Positions 40,931-50,809 are shown, counted from the first letter of the stretch. The stretch: 64,000 nucleotides of DNA from JAFMDF01 sp965277445 (GCA_965277445.1 CBDICY010000013.1:2418001-2482000), one strand, 5' to 3'. Made by a program: numbers and translations. The notes: generated by a model from the sequence alone, not told the origin.

Positions 40931-43147
40931 CTACTGTTTTACAAACTTCATCGTCTTAATTCCAGTTGCAGTTCTTACTTGTAAAAAGTAGATGCCAACG
41001 CTCAGCGAAGATACATCCATATTGGTCACATTTACCCCATTTAACGCATTGTATTTTTGTCTATAAATAGCATTACCATTTATTGATTGGATGCGCACTT
41101 CATATTCTGTATTTTCTGTGAATTCAAGGTTTAAAACAAGCTGATCACTAGCTGGATTTGGATATAAAGTGGCTTTTGCAATGACGACTACTTCATCTTC
41201 TGTGGAAGTCGTAGCAAAGGCTGCGGCCATTACATCTTCTAAGAGATCATCACAAAAAGCTAAATCTTCAATACTTAATCCTGCTGCTAAAGCTTCGCAA
41301 GGATTCGTATATTCTACCTTATTTCCATCTGCATCTATGGAACAAACTGGGATGTTTAAACCTAGTCCTTCACAATCATCTGCACCAATATCGGCAATTG
41401 TACTAGCGCAGATTTCGATATTATTAATAGCAATTCCTTGACTCAATGCATCACATAAATCTAACGCTACTTGCTCTCCTAATTCATTCGTCACGCATAC
41501 TGGAATAGGTAATTCGAAATCAAAAGCATTACAGTCGATATCTTCTAATACGCTATCAATTAAGCCCTCACAGAAGGTTAATTCATTCAAAGCGATTCCT
41601 GCTGCTAAGGCATCACAAGGATTGTTAAAAGTGATGGCATTTCCATCTGCATCAACTGTACAAACAGGTAAACTAATCCCCAAGCCCGCACAATCAATAC
41701 CATCTAAAGCGCCGTCACATAAATCTACATTGTCTAGTGCAATTCCTTGAGTTAAAGCATCGCAAAGCATCAATTCCACTTGTTCTCCTGCCTCATTGGT
41801 GGTACATACTGGAATATCTACTGATAAGCCAAGGTTTTCACAATCGAAATTATCCAAGATGCCGCCTAATCCTCCGTCTAGAATATCCCCACAAACACTT
41901 AGTTGACTTAATTCAAATCCTGCATCTAAAGCTTCACAAGGATTATTAAAGTTGACTTCATTGCCATCCGCATCTGTTCCACAAATTGGAATATTGATAC
42001 CTAATGTCTCACAATCTAAAGAATCCAAAAGTCCCATTCCACCATCACACAATAACAATTCATCGAAAGCTAAATCACTACTTAATGCATCACATAATTG
42101 AACTTCTTCTGTTTCTCCCGCTTCATTTGTCATACAAACAGTAAATGGAATATTATTAGCTAAGCCTTCACAATCAATATTATCTAAAATACTGCCTAAT
42201 CCTCCGTCTAAAATATCGCCACAAACGCTTAATTGATTTAATTCAAATCCTGCGTCTAAAGCCTCACAAGGATTATTAAAGTTGATTTCATTGCCATCCG
42301 CATCCGTGCCACAAACAGGAAGATTAATACCTAATCCTTCACAATCCAAGGAATCTAATCCACCTATGCCACTTAAATCATCACAAAATTCGATTTGACT
42401 AACTGGATACCCTTCGCTTAAAGCATCACACAAAGGGATGTTTAGTGCTGCTCCATCTACATCGGTTACACATACATTAATAGGTAAGTCGAATCCTAAT
42501 GCATCACAGTTAAAACCGCCATCAATGCCCAAACCACCACCTTCAACAGGTAAGCCGTCACATAAAGTTAATTGACTTAATTCGATGCCATTATCTAAGG
42601 CTATACATGCATTGCTATATTCGGTCACATTTCCATTGTCTTCTACTACACAAACTGCTATGTCTAAACCTAATGCTTCACAATTTAAAAAATCTGGTAA
42701 TCCACCAAAACCACCATCCTCTTCTTCTTCCTCCTCTTCGTCATCTTTATCATCCTCTCCTTCATTTTCCTCGTCCTCTGTTTCTTCTTCGCCAGTAATT
42801 ATGCTTGGATCACAAACTAAAAAATTAGCGGTTGCTTTAGTTCCTTCTTTTTCAAAAGCCTCAATTAAGGGATTCTCGGTGCATCTGTCAATTACAGACA
42901 CTTCAAATTGTACCTTTTCATCTTCAGGAATATCAAAGGTGTGGCTATATTTTCCGGTAAAAGAAGTGGTTACAGTTGCTATATATTTACCTTCACCATC
43001 TGCAATATTAACTTCATAAAAGGGCAAAGGAACAGATTCTTGGACGACAGAAACCTTTCCTGAAACAGTAAAGTCGGCAGCCATTAAGCTAATGTTTCCT
43101 AATAAAAGCCCTAGTAGCAGGCCGAAAAATGGTAAATTCTTCTTCAT
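40931..43147 (-). CDS. T9SS-secreted protein with nine alternating cysteine-rich (Kazal-like) repeats
   Basis: 738 residues. A signal peptide (KKNLPFFGLLLGLLLGNISL, cleavage after LMA near residue 23) is followed by a beta-sandwich-like domain (about 25-115) and a very acidic linker of Asp/Glu (about 117-145). Nine repeats of 50-58 residues follow (about 150-650), each with four cysteines. Odd repeats read roughly C-x-x-L-G-I-x-x-P-V-C-G-T-D-A-D-G-N then NNPCEAL; even repeats read IPVCVTNEAGE then LCDAL. The odd type recalls Kazal inhibitor wording (PVCGxDG, N-x-C-EA). A T9SS type A signal (LYPNPASDQLVLNLEF onward, ending TMKFVKQ) closes the protein. It is probably exported to the surface; function unknown. 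Confidence 0.82.
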   Translation of the reverse strand: MKKNLPFFGLLLGLLLGNISLMAADFTVSGKVSVVQESVPLPFYEVNIADGEGKYIATVTTSFTGKYSHTFDIPEDEKVQFEVSVIDRCTENPLIEAFEKEGTKATANFLVCDPSIITGEEETEDEENEGEDDKDDEEEEEEEDGGFGGLPDFLNCEALGLDIAVCVVEDNGNVTEYSNACIALDNGIELSQLTLCDGLPVEGGGLGIDGGFNCDALGFDLPINVCVTDVDGAALNIPLCDALSEGYPVSQIEFCDDLSGIGGLDSLDCEGLGINLPVCGTDADGNEINFNNPCEALDAGFELNQLSVCGDILDGGLGSILDNIDCEGLANNIPFTVCMTNEAGETEEVQLCDALSSDLAFDELLLCDGGMGLLDSLDCETLGINIPICGTDADGNEVNFNNPCEALDAGFELSQLSVCGDILDGGLGGILDNFDCENLGLSVDIPVCTTNEAGEQVELMLCDALTQGIALDNVDLCDGALDGIDCAGLGISLPVCTVDADGNAITFNNPCDALAAGIALNELTFCEGLIDSVLEDIDCNAFDFELPIPVCVTNELGEQVALDLCDALSQGIAINNIEICASTIADIGADDCEGLGLNIPVCSIDADGNKVEYTNPCEALAAGLSIEDLAFCDDLLEDVMAAAFATTSTEDEVVVIAKATLYPNPASDQLVLNLEFTENTEYEVRIQSINGNAIYRQKYNALNGVNVTNMDVSSLSVGIYFLQVRTATGIKTMKFVKQ

Positions 43148-43838
43148 TTTGTGTAAATTTTAAATCAGATACTATGACCAAATTATCTTGGTAATAGTTC
43201 TTGTGTTGGTTAAACAAATCGGGATTGTAAGTTTTTGTGCATCGCTTGCTGATTTTTCAAAAATTACCACTTATTCTTGTATATAACGGTTTGGTAAAGT
43301 TTCAGCAGAGTTCAGCAATGCAAAAATGCAGGTACTTTGAAGAATAAAAAAGAATAAAAAATAACGATTGTACAAAGAAGTTTGTAGTTGATTGTTTTAT
43401 AAATTATTGATAATCAAATTTTTATAATAAATAAATTACTTGATTTGATTCAGGAAAGATGGCGGGGTGAAAAATTAATAAGCAGATGATTTTAATTAAA
43501 TGACAGGTATTAGTCAAAAAAAGGAAATGGTAAATGGAAAATAGTGCGTAATGTTGATAGAAATTGGGGAGAAGTGTTTGCTTTGATTAGGTAAGGTATT
43601 GCTAAAAACAGAAAAATCGGAAAGACGACATATTGAAGTCTTTAACCGATTTTCCATTATATTATTTGGTTAGGTAACTATGCTGTAAAGTTAGTAAAAT
43701 CAAACTAATTTTTCTATGCATGATTAAAATTTAGAAAAAATTAAATGAAATAGTTTTTTTCATGGAATAATATTCTATTTTTGATCCTAAAAAAAAGCTA
43801 GAATAGAAAAATTTTCTACTAAGTAAACTACTAAAGTA
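43148..43838. other. Divergent gene-free region
   Basis: 691 bases between the repeat protein and the Lrp gene with no credible reading frame. It contains an isolated terminator-like hairpin at 43613-43653 and must carry promoters for both flanking genes. Confidence 0.5.
43613..43653 (+). terminator. Orphan terminator-like hairpin
   Basis: AAAATCGGAAAGAC (43613-43626) pairs with GTCTTT, AA, CCGATTTT (43638-43653), a stem of 14 bp with a two-base bulge. No annotated gene ends nearby on either strand; it may end a small RNA. Confidence 0.55.
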
Positions 43839-44327
43839 ATGCAATTAAAATTGGATGAGACGGACCAGAAATTATTGATGCTTTTGCAGCAAGACTGTCG
43901 GATGAAAATTAAAGATTTAGCGGTTCATCTAAATTTATCAACAACCCCTACTTTTGAACGGATTAAAAAATTAGAACGAGCCGGTATTATTGATAGTTAT
44001 GTTGCCGTATTAAACCCAGAAAAGGTTGGAAAAAAGTTGAATGCCTATGTTCATGTCTTTTTAAAAGAGCATTCTAAAAAAATAGTGAATCAATTTACTA
44101 GTATGGTGATTGAATTCTCAGAGGTTTTAGAATGTCATTATGTAACGGGTGGTGCAGATTTTATTTTGAAAGTACTGGTTAATAATATTGAAGAGTACAA
44201 TCACTTTTTATTAGAAAAATTAGTGACGATTCCAAATATTGGCCGAACAGAATCTTTTTTATCTCTTTCTGTAGAGAAGAAAACGACGATGATTAAGCTA
44301 GGGGGAATTGGATCTAAAAAATATTAA
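43839..44327 (+). CDS. Lrp/AsnC family transcriptional regulator
   Basis: 162 residues. An N-terminal winged helix-turn-helix (LDETDQKLLMLLQQDCRMKI, then KDLAVHLNLSTTPTFERIKKLE, residues 4-47) precedes a RAM effector-binding domain (about 65-150) with the typical HYVTGGADFILKVLV segment. Such proteins sense amino acids and form octamers on DNA. Its targets are unknown; it diverges from the T9SS repeat-protein gene. A 17-bp perfect hairpin follows. Confidence 0.9.
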   Translation: MQLKLDETDQKLLMLLQQDCRMKIKDLAVHLNLSTTPTFERIKKLERAGIIDSYVAVLNPEKVGKKLNAYVHVFLKEHSKKIVNQFTSMVIEFSEVLECHYVTGGADFILKVLVNNIEEYNHFLLEKLVTIPNIGRTESFLSLSVEKKTTMIKLGGIGSKKY

Positions 44328-44339
44328 ATCATAGTTCAT

Positions 44340-44397
44340 AAATCTTACATCATAAACCTGTCACGTAGAAACTAGATGGATTTATGATGTAAGATTT
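44340..44397. terminator. Perfect 17-bp inverted repeat between convergent genes
   Basis: AAATCTTACATCATAAA (44340-44356) and TTTATGATGTAAGATTT (44381-44397). It lies 13 bases after the Lrp stop; likely a bidirectional terminator. Confidence 0.65.
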
Positions 44398-44525
44398 AAG
44401 GTTTTGCCGCCTTTTCAAAATTCAGAATGATCAAATACTGTTTGTAAACTGTTTAAGGACGGGGTATTTATCCTAGATGCTGAACAGCCTAACCTACAGT
44501 CCAGAAGTAAATATCATAATTTTTT

Positions 44526-47396
44526 CTATTGTAAAACCGTCTCCCCAACCCTAAATTCAATCGAATTCATTTGCACTAAAATACGTCCAGTTTCGGCGGT
44601 TGAATTTTTAAAGACAAAATAGACATCGTGCTTACCTGAAGTATTTGCCAAAGCAACGGGGAATTTGGGTTTAAAACTATTTCTGACGACCCAATAATTA
44701 GGTTCAGGCCCTTTTTTGCCGCCTGCTTCCCATGCTTTTCTTACTTTGTCGTATTCTGCACCGAAATCTATCTCTAAGGGGACGACTTTTTCCGTTGCAC
44801 CTAATACCTTTCCTATTGGACTATCTAAACGAACTTCGATTACCGCACCTGCAGCAGATACTTGTTTGGATGCTTCTGCTCCAATGATAATCTCGTTAAT
44901 GCCCGTTAAATCCAATTGTCGGAAGCCCAAATAGCCATTATGTTCGAGGATGTTGAAGGAGCGTCCAGGCGTGGTCAATAATTGCGTGCCTTTCGCTACG
45001 TCGTATTTTTCAGGATTGATGACGGGATTTCTGAGCGCCACTATTTTTTCCACAGTTAAAGCTTCCAAGTTAGCCGTCCCTTTATCTGTATACGCTGCTC
45101 GCAGCAAATAGGCCCCTTTTCCTGAGGCCTTTTTAGGTGCTTGCGGCGTATAAGTGCCAGCTAATGGAATCGTTTTGGGAATGGTTTGTGGATCATTTAA
45201 ACTCATGATATAGTCAATCATTAAAGCGGCATCACGTTTCGATAAATTCGGATGCGCACTCATGGCATGATCTCCCCAAAAACCAACACTACCATTGATA
45301 ATCCTATCTGCAATAATGGCTTGTCCTTTTTTGTCTCCTTTATATTTCTTAGCCACCTCCATATAACTTGGGCCAATTGACTTTACATCCACTCGGTGAC
45401 AAGACAAACAATCACTTTCATCAATGAGCGATTTTCCTTTATTAAAGACGATCCAATCATCACTTCCCACATGATTTTGGGCAATTTCAATGGGATCAAA
45501 TCCTTCGGGGACATAATCAAAATTAACGGCGATGGCTTCCGAGGCAATATTTCCTGCTTCTGAAGTACCATCTTCATTATCCTTGACCTTAATTTGATAC
45601 GTCAATGGCTGATTTGGAAAGAAAAAAGATTGATTGCCTTTGGTGATTTCAATCTCCACTTCTGGAGGTTCGTTACCCGCTACGATTTCAAAAACTTGTT
45701 CATTGCTATTGCCTTTGGCATCTGTGACGGTTAAATACACATTATAAAGCCCCTCTTCTTTAAAAGTATAACTTGGGTTAGTCTCTTTTAGAATAGTGTT
45801 TGTGCCATCCTCGGAAACAATGGTCCATTCATAACTAAGTTTGTCCTGATCATAATCCGTTGTGCCTTCAGAACTTAATTGTACTGTTAATGGTAAAGCT
45901 CCAGCTACTTTATTTGCACTCGCTTGCACCACAGGTGGGCGATTGCCGCCATTATACTGTACTCGCTTGATGTAAGCGTTATTATTACCTCTAAACCAAG
46001 CCGATCCATATTCCAAGACGAATAAATCTCCATCAGGGCTAAACTGAATGTCAATGGCACTTTGAAAGACTTCTTTCGGTAAGAAGGTCTCCATAGATAC
46101 ATAATCCCCGTTTTTGTCCATCGTAACGGACATAATCCAACCTCTCATAAAATCAATGATTAACCATTTGCCGTCGTAATAGGCAGGAAATCTTTTATCA
46201 GAAGCAGGAAAGTCAGCTATTCTAAAAACAGGGCCACCCGTTGCATTTCGACCTGCGCTACCCAATAATGGAAAAGTATCAGAATTGGCATAAGGATACC
46301 AAATAAAGGCTTTTTCTGGAGCGGGTAGGGTCGTTAAACCTGTATTATTAGGGGAGTTGTTCACTACATTATTGACATCAAAAGCTTCGCCATATTTTTC
46401 TGTCGCATAATCATAATCGACATAAGGCTGATTGTCGCCAATGAAATAAGGCCAACCAAAATTACCTGCTTTTTTAGCTTGGTTGAATTCATCGTAGCCA
46501 CGAGATCCCGCCTCAGTGTTTTCAGAAGCATCAGGTCCGACTTCGCCCCAATAAATATAACCTGTTTCGCTATCAATGGATATTCTCCAAGGATTTCGAT
46601 GGCCCATGGTATAAATTTCAGGTCTAGTCTTTGCCGTTCCTTCTGGAAATAAATTATCCGCTGGAATCGTATAGGTGCCATCATCTTCTGGGTGAATTCG
46701 TAGAATTTTGCCTCTTAAATCAAAGGTGTTACCAGCCGTTCGTTGGTCATCCGCATTTTTGAACCCTGGTCGTTCATCTAAATTAGAGGTACCTTGAGGT
46801 GGATTAATGGTATTATTTCCTGTAGTTAAAAATAAATTACCGCTTTTATCAAACACCATTCCACCTCCCGTATGACAACATTCTTGGCGTTGAGTAGGAT
46901 ATTCTAAGACGATCTTTTTAGAATTGGCATACAAAGAATCGTTCTTGAATTCCCATCGAGCCAATACATGTTTTGGCTCATCAGGATCGGCATAAAACAT
47001 AAAAATCCAATTGTTTTGCGCATAATTTGGATGCGCAATAATGCCCATTAGTCCTTCTTCTGCTTCTCTGGATTTTCCTTCCGCATTTACATATTTAGTA
47101 TTAACTGGGACAAAACCAACTTGCCGCATGTTTTTAGTCGCTACGTTAAATGCTTTTACGCCTCCTTTTCTTTCGACAACTAACAGTTCTTCTGATGACA
47201 AAAATGTGAAGGCCATCGGTTCGTCTAACGAACCTGGTTCATTTAAGACGGCGGTCGTAAAGCGATTTTCGTTAGGCGGTAGCTGGTCGTTCGTTTCTGT
47301 TGTTGGCTGACAAGCAAAAAGGCAGACAAAACATAGTAGGCAACTGCTTAATATTTTAGGTAAAGTCGTTAGTCTAGCTGTGAATATTTGCATCAT
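44526..47396 (-). CDS. PQQ-type sugar dehydrogenase lipoprotein fused to PKD and cytochrome c domains
   Basis: About 956 residues from the ATG at 47396 (a second ATG follows directly); the open frame begins 14 codons earlier. A lipoprotein signal ends in LFAC (cysteine near 29). Then come a glucose/sorbosone-dehydrogenase-like beta-propeller (about 45-475; GLMGIIAHPNYAQNNWIFMF, NPWRISID, ECCHTGGGM), a PKD domain (about 490-575), a c-type cytochrome domain with the haem motif CLSCH (near 668) and a likely Met ligand in HAMSAHPNL, and a C-terminal carbohydrate-binding-like sandwich (about 780-956). The order suggests periplasmic or surface oxidation of a sugar with electron transfer to its own haem. 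Substrate and the need for PQQ are inferred. Confidence 0.85.
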   Translation of the reverse strand: MMQIFTARLTTLPKILSSCLLCFVCLFACQPTTETNDQLPPNENRFTTAVLNEPGSLDEPMAFTFLSSEELLVVERKGGVKAFNVATKNMRQVGFVPVNTKYVNAEGKSREAEEGLMGIIAHPNYAQNNWIFMFYADPDEPKHVLARWEFKNDSLYANSKKIVLEYPTQRQECCHTGGGMVFDKSGNLFLTTGNNTINPPQGTSNLDERPGFKNADDQRTAGNTFDLRGKILRIHPEDDGTYTIPADNLFPEGTAKTRPEIYTMGHRNPWRISIDSETGYIYWGEVGPDASENTEAGSRGYDEFNQAKKAGNFGWPYFIGDNQPYVDYDYATEKYGEAFDVNNVVNNSPNNTGLTTLPAPEKAFIWYPYANSDTFPLLGSAGRNATGGPVFRIADFPASDKRFPAYYDGKWLIIDFMRGWIMSVTMDKNGDYVSMETFLPKEVFQSAIDIQFSPDGDLFVLEYGSAWFRGNNNAYIKRVQYNGGNRPPVVQASANKVAGALPLTVQLSSEGTTDYDQDKLSYEWTIVSEDGTNTILKETNPSYTFKEEGLYNVYLTVTDAKGNSNEQVFEIVAGNEPPEVEIEITKGNQSFFFPNQPLTYQIKVKDNEDGTSEAGNIASEAIAVNFDYVPEGFDPIEIAQNHVGSDDWIVFNKGKSLIDESDCLSCHRVDVKSIGPSYMEVAKKYKGDKKGQAIIADRIINGSVGFWGDHAMSAHPNLSKRDAALMIDYIMSLNDPQTIPKTIPLAGTYTPQAPKKASGKGAYLLRAAYTDKGTANLEALTVEKIVALRNPVINPEKYDVAKGTQLLTTPGRSFNILEHNGYLGFRQLDLTGINEIIIGAEASKQVSAAGAVIEVRLDSPIGKVLGATEKVVPLEIDFGAEYDKVRKAWEAGGKKGPEPNYWVVRNSFKPKFPVALANTSGKHDVYFVFKNSTAETGRILVQMNSIEFRVGETVLQ

Positions 47397-47690
47397 AATT
47401 GAGTAGTATCTTGATCTTTTTTTTAGTAGGAGGCGCAAGTTAGAAAAATAAATAATTTAATTAAATATTAATGAAGTCCTTAATGCTTAAAAGGTTTAGA
47501 AATAGTTTGTTTTTTAGGTATTTAGTATAGCGTATAACTTAAAAACTACTGTTTAGAGAGGAAGATTTCAGTCTTTTATTAGCATTTTAGGCCACACCCC
47601 CAGCGTCCTGTGGTTTACATTCTAGGTTACTTCCTGTTCTAGGACTTCATCTCAGGTTATGATATGTCGCTCTGTTGGAGCTGGAAGGTG

Positions 47691-50174
47691 TTACTTAACC
47701 AATCGAGTGGCTGGATAACTATTTATCCAAGCAAACCAAAAGATATTATGGGAGGCCAATTGAGATAAGACTTGATTATTTGTCGAAACGAGTTGATCGT
47801 TTTGAAGTCGCCAAATTGTTCCTTTGTTGTCTTTGAGTTGCCCTTTTTTATAATTTACCATTTTTAACCTTCCTATATCAAACGCCCTTGCGCCGCTTTT
47901 ATCCGCAAGTACTACAAAATGAGTATCTTTTATTTGACCTTGATACCATTTATTTTTTCGTAAATAAGCTATAGAAATTGCCAGCGGATCTTGTCGGTAA
48001 TTAGGCGCTCGAATGATAAGGACTTCCGTTTTGTTCGCTAAACGATCATCGAAAGTAGGAACAGGAAACATTAGGTCATCAGTAGCAAAATAATTGGCAT
48101 AAGCCGCTCCTTCCGCATAATCTCGATCGTATCTTGGAATCGCTAAGACCTTTGTCTTAGGATGCCGTTTTTTCCATTCTCCCCAAGTGGTGGTGACAAT
48201 CGGATAAGTGTTTAATTGAATACCTTTATCGACCAAAGGCCCTAAAACGGGTGCGCCTTCAATCGTACTCCAAAGCGATTGGGTGGTTTTATCATACATC
48301 AATTTATTGGATCGATACAGAAAACCACTAGTGCCTAAATCGTGGAAGGTATCCTCAAAAGTCATGTCGTAGGCAATGACGGTACCGCATAAGGTACAAT
48401 AAACGCCAGCTATTTTTTTATTCCCAAAACTGTCGGTAAAAAATTCATGCCAGGCTAAAATGCGTTTGGGATAAGCTTTGGCTTCCCCGTTGATATAGAC
48501 GCCAAAAACAACATCTCGGTTGCCTAAATAATCAGCAGCTTGAGCATCCAATAGGGGAGGATTGCGCAAAGGTGGAATACCATCCTGTTTGACGCCTCCC
48601 CAGACAATTTCATCTACTCTTATTTTACTCGTTGCTTGTCGCTGATGGAAATATTTTTTGAATTTTGGATCAATGTATTGATAATAAGCTGCTTTGAAAT
48701 CATTAAAATAAAATCCATAAGCAGGTGGATTTTGCCAAACCCATTCTATCCAAGATAAATAATCATCGCCAAATTTTTGCCCTGTTTTTTTACTTAACAG
48801 CTCAATCACTTCCCATAGAAATTGTTTGTCTTGACTCAGCCTAATAAACTCTATTAAAACAGGAATAAACTCAGGTTCCCAAATCTTTTCTACTTGTGCT
48901 AATAATTGGTTTTTTAAGTTGGTGTTATTTTCGTGAATTAACCGCGTGAAAATTTTTAACTTCTGATTGTCGGAGATTTTTCTATTCTTTTTGGGCGCTT
49001 CCTCCTTATTGACCCAATTAGCTTTAGGTGGATCAACCGTTGCTGTTTTATCCATTTGATAATCATTAAAATAATCAAAGGGCAATTGGTAAGCGACTCT
49101 TCGACCCGCCCAAAAGCCATATTCTTTGAGGTCTTTGGTATTTAAAATATTGCCAAATTTATTTAGTAAAATAGCAGGAGCAATTTTAAATAAATAAGAG
49201 GTGGCATATTCTACCCTTAACTGAGTTTCTGCCTGCGAACCGCTAAATTTTTGACTCTCTAAACCACCTGGTCGAACGCCTACTGTTTCATGTCGGACTT
49301 GCTTGTTTTTCTTATTGATCACCTTTAGGAATTCAGGAAAACGAACTAAATAGACGTCTTCTTGGGGAGCTTTTTGCAAAATTTCTGTTCTCGTTGGTTG
49401 GTGGGTCGTTACAAATCCTCTTTCTGTTAAAGTGGACAATTCCATTTCTAATTCATTGGTCGTGAGGGAGTTTTGAATCAAATGAAAGAAAAAGAATTTG
49501 GGACTATTTTGGTAAGTTTCTAGTCTGTTTTTTTCAATAGTTACTTTATTTTTGGGTGTTGAAATATCGGTAAAAATCGCTTGTCCCAAATATTCGGAAG
49601 ATCCATTGGATTTTATATTTAACCTAGTTAATAAATAATTGACTTCATATCCTAAGAAATCATTTTGAATCGTCAATAAATCGACGGCGGTAGTGGTTAA
49701 TTCCCCCTTTTCTTCTCTAAATCGTAAGACTTCTGGATTTAGAATGGTACATTTTTCTGCGGCTTTATCTTGGCCTAAAAACACCTTTTTAAAGCGTTTA
49801 TAATTTTTTTTCCACTTATTCGTCCGTTGAGCAGTTACGACTATCTCTGATACATCAAAATTATTAGGCCTCATCCAAATGGTATCCCCTTTATTAAGGC
49901 GCTGATAAGTTTGATATCCCAAAGATTGCACTTCATAACTAATATGACTAATCAACAAATCTTCCGTAATTTTTTGTGGAATACTTAATTGGATATGCCC
50001 TTTTTTATTTGAGACGGCACCATAAGTGGTGTTAACTAGAAAAGTGTGTACATTCGAGATGGGTTGTTTGGTTGCTTGGTGGTAGAGGTAGAAATCTAGT
50101 TGGATACTTTGACCATATAGAGATAGGCTACTTAAGGAACAAAAAACTACGACTAAAAAATAATAATTTTTCAT
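47691..50174 (-). CDS. Carboxypeptidase-regulatory-like domain protein fused to DUF3179
   Basis: About 827 residues from the ATG at 50174, chosen because a signal peptide (KNYYFLVVVFCSLSSLSLYG) follows. A carboxypeptidase-regulatory-like beta domain (about 23-115, ending FDVSEIVVTAQR, as in TonB-receptor plug-like N-termini) precedes an unrecognised middle region (about 115-530). The C-terminal DUF3179 domain (about 545-780) has VWGGVKQDGIPPL, HEFFTDSFGNKKIAGVYCTLCGT with the conserved CxxC, and SGFLYRSNKLMYDKTTQSLW. DUF3179 is a widespread extracellular domain of unknown function; its fusion to this N-terminal part is unusual to me. It sits upstream of the sugar dehydrogenase on the same strand. 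Confidence 0.75.
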   Translation of the reverse strand: MKNYYFLVVVFCSLSSLSLYGQSIQLDFYLYHQATKQPISNVHTFLVNTTYGAVSNKKGHIQLSIPQKITEDLLISHISYEVQSLGYQTYQRLNKGDTIWMRPNNFDVSEIVVTAQRTNKWKKNYKRFKKVFLGQDKAAEKCTILNPEVLRFREEKGELTTTAVDLLTIQNDFLGYEVNYLLTRLNIKSNGSSEYLGQAIFTDISTPKNKVTIEKNRLETYQNSPKFFFFHLIQNSLTTNELEMELSTLTERGFVTTHQPTRTEILQKAPQEDVYLVRFPEFLKVINKKNKQVRHETVGVRPGGLESQKFSGSQAETQLRVEYATSYLFKIAPAILLNKFGNILNTKDLKEYGFWAGRRVAYQLPFDYFNDYQMDKTATVDPPKANWVNKEEAPKKNRKISDNQKLKIFTRLIHENNTNLKNQLLAQVEKIWEPEFIPVLIEFIRLSQDKQFLWEVIELLSKKTGQKFGDDYLSWIEWVWQNPPAYGFYFNDFKAAYYQYIDPKFKKYFHQRQATSKIRVDEIVWGGVKQDGIPPLRNPPLLDAQAADYLGNRDVVFGVYINGEAKAYPKRILAWHEFFTDSFGNKKIAGVYCTLCGTVIAYDMTFEDTFHDLGTSGFLYRSNKLMYDKTTQSLWSTIEGAPVLGPLVDKGIQLNTYPIVTTTWGEWKKRHPKTKVLAIPRYDRDYAEGAAYANYFATDDLMFPVPTFDDRLANKTEVLIIRAPNYRQDPLAISIAYLRKNKWYQGQIKDTHFVVLADKSGARAFDIGRLKMVNYKKGQLKDNKGTIWRLQNDQLVSTNNQVLSQLASHNIFWFAWINSYPATRLVK

Positions 50175-50627
50175 ATTGACAGATGCAAAATTAAGAACTA
50201 CGGACAAGGACTGAGACTCCACTGTAATTGGCCATCATAGCGGCTAAGTTCAAGCTTTACCCTAATTTTTCTAGTTAATTACTAGGAACTACAAATATAA
50301 GCAACCAATCGTATAGGTGGAAAGAGGATGGAGAAAGGATAAGTTGATTTTCTTTGGGTTTTGTCTGAATTACTACAGCGGAGAGCTAAATAGGTATAGA
50401 CTACTCTTATGAAAGAGGTCAGAGGCCAGACCCAAAAATAAATTTTCTGTCAGAATTCAGAAGAGATATTTGTATATTATAAATGTATTAATGTTAAGAT
50501 AAAAATCTTAGCCATCTGACTTCTGACAGTTTATGTAATAAAGGGTCTGACTTTTAACTTCTTTTATTTTTTTTGGCTTCCCCCTTGTTTTATATTTTAA
50601 AATAAGTGTATCTTTGCCATCCAATAT
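50175..50627. other. Gene-free region before the initiator tRNA with paired repeats
   Basis: GGTCAGAGGCCAGACCC and CTGTCAGAATTCAGAAG (about 50418-50463) are roughly complementary to CATCTGACTTCTGACAG and GGGTCTGACTTTTAAC (about 50513-50560). A related half-element lies at 52327-52377. The tRNA promoter occupies the last 30 bases. Confidence 0.5.
50609..50616 (+). promoter_or_regulatory. -7 promoter box of the initiator tRNA gene
   Basis: TATCTTTG, an exact TAnnTTTG match, ending 11 bases before the tRNA; a TTG at about 50585-50588 fits the -33 element. Confidence 0.7.
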
Positions 50628-50700
<73 letters not shown>

Positions 50701-50711
50701 CTAAAAAAAAT

Positions 50712-50747
50712 AAAGCCTTGATAATCATTGTGTTATCAAGGCTTTTT
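50712..50747 (+). terminator. Terminator of the tRNA gene
   Basis: AAAGCCTTGATAA and TTATCAAGGCTTT form a perfect 13-bp stem with an 8-base loop, followed by TT. Confidence 0.9.
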
Positions 50748-50809
50748 CTATTTTCTCAAAAACCTTATTTTTGTATTTTATTCATCCTTCAAAATAGGCA
50801 GTTACATAA

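Noticed and set aside
42585..43019. 144-residue frame with a poly-serine run
   Set aside because: Complement of the Asp/Glu linker of the T9SS repeat protein; no own start or domain.
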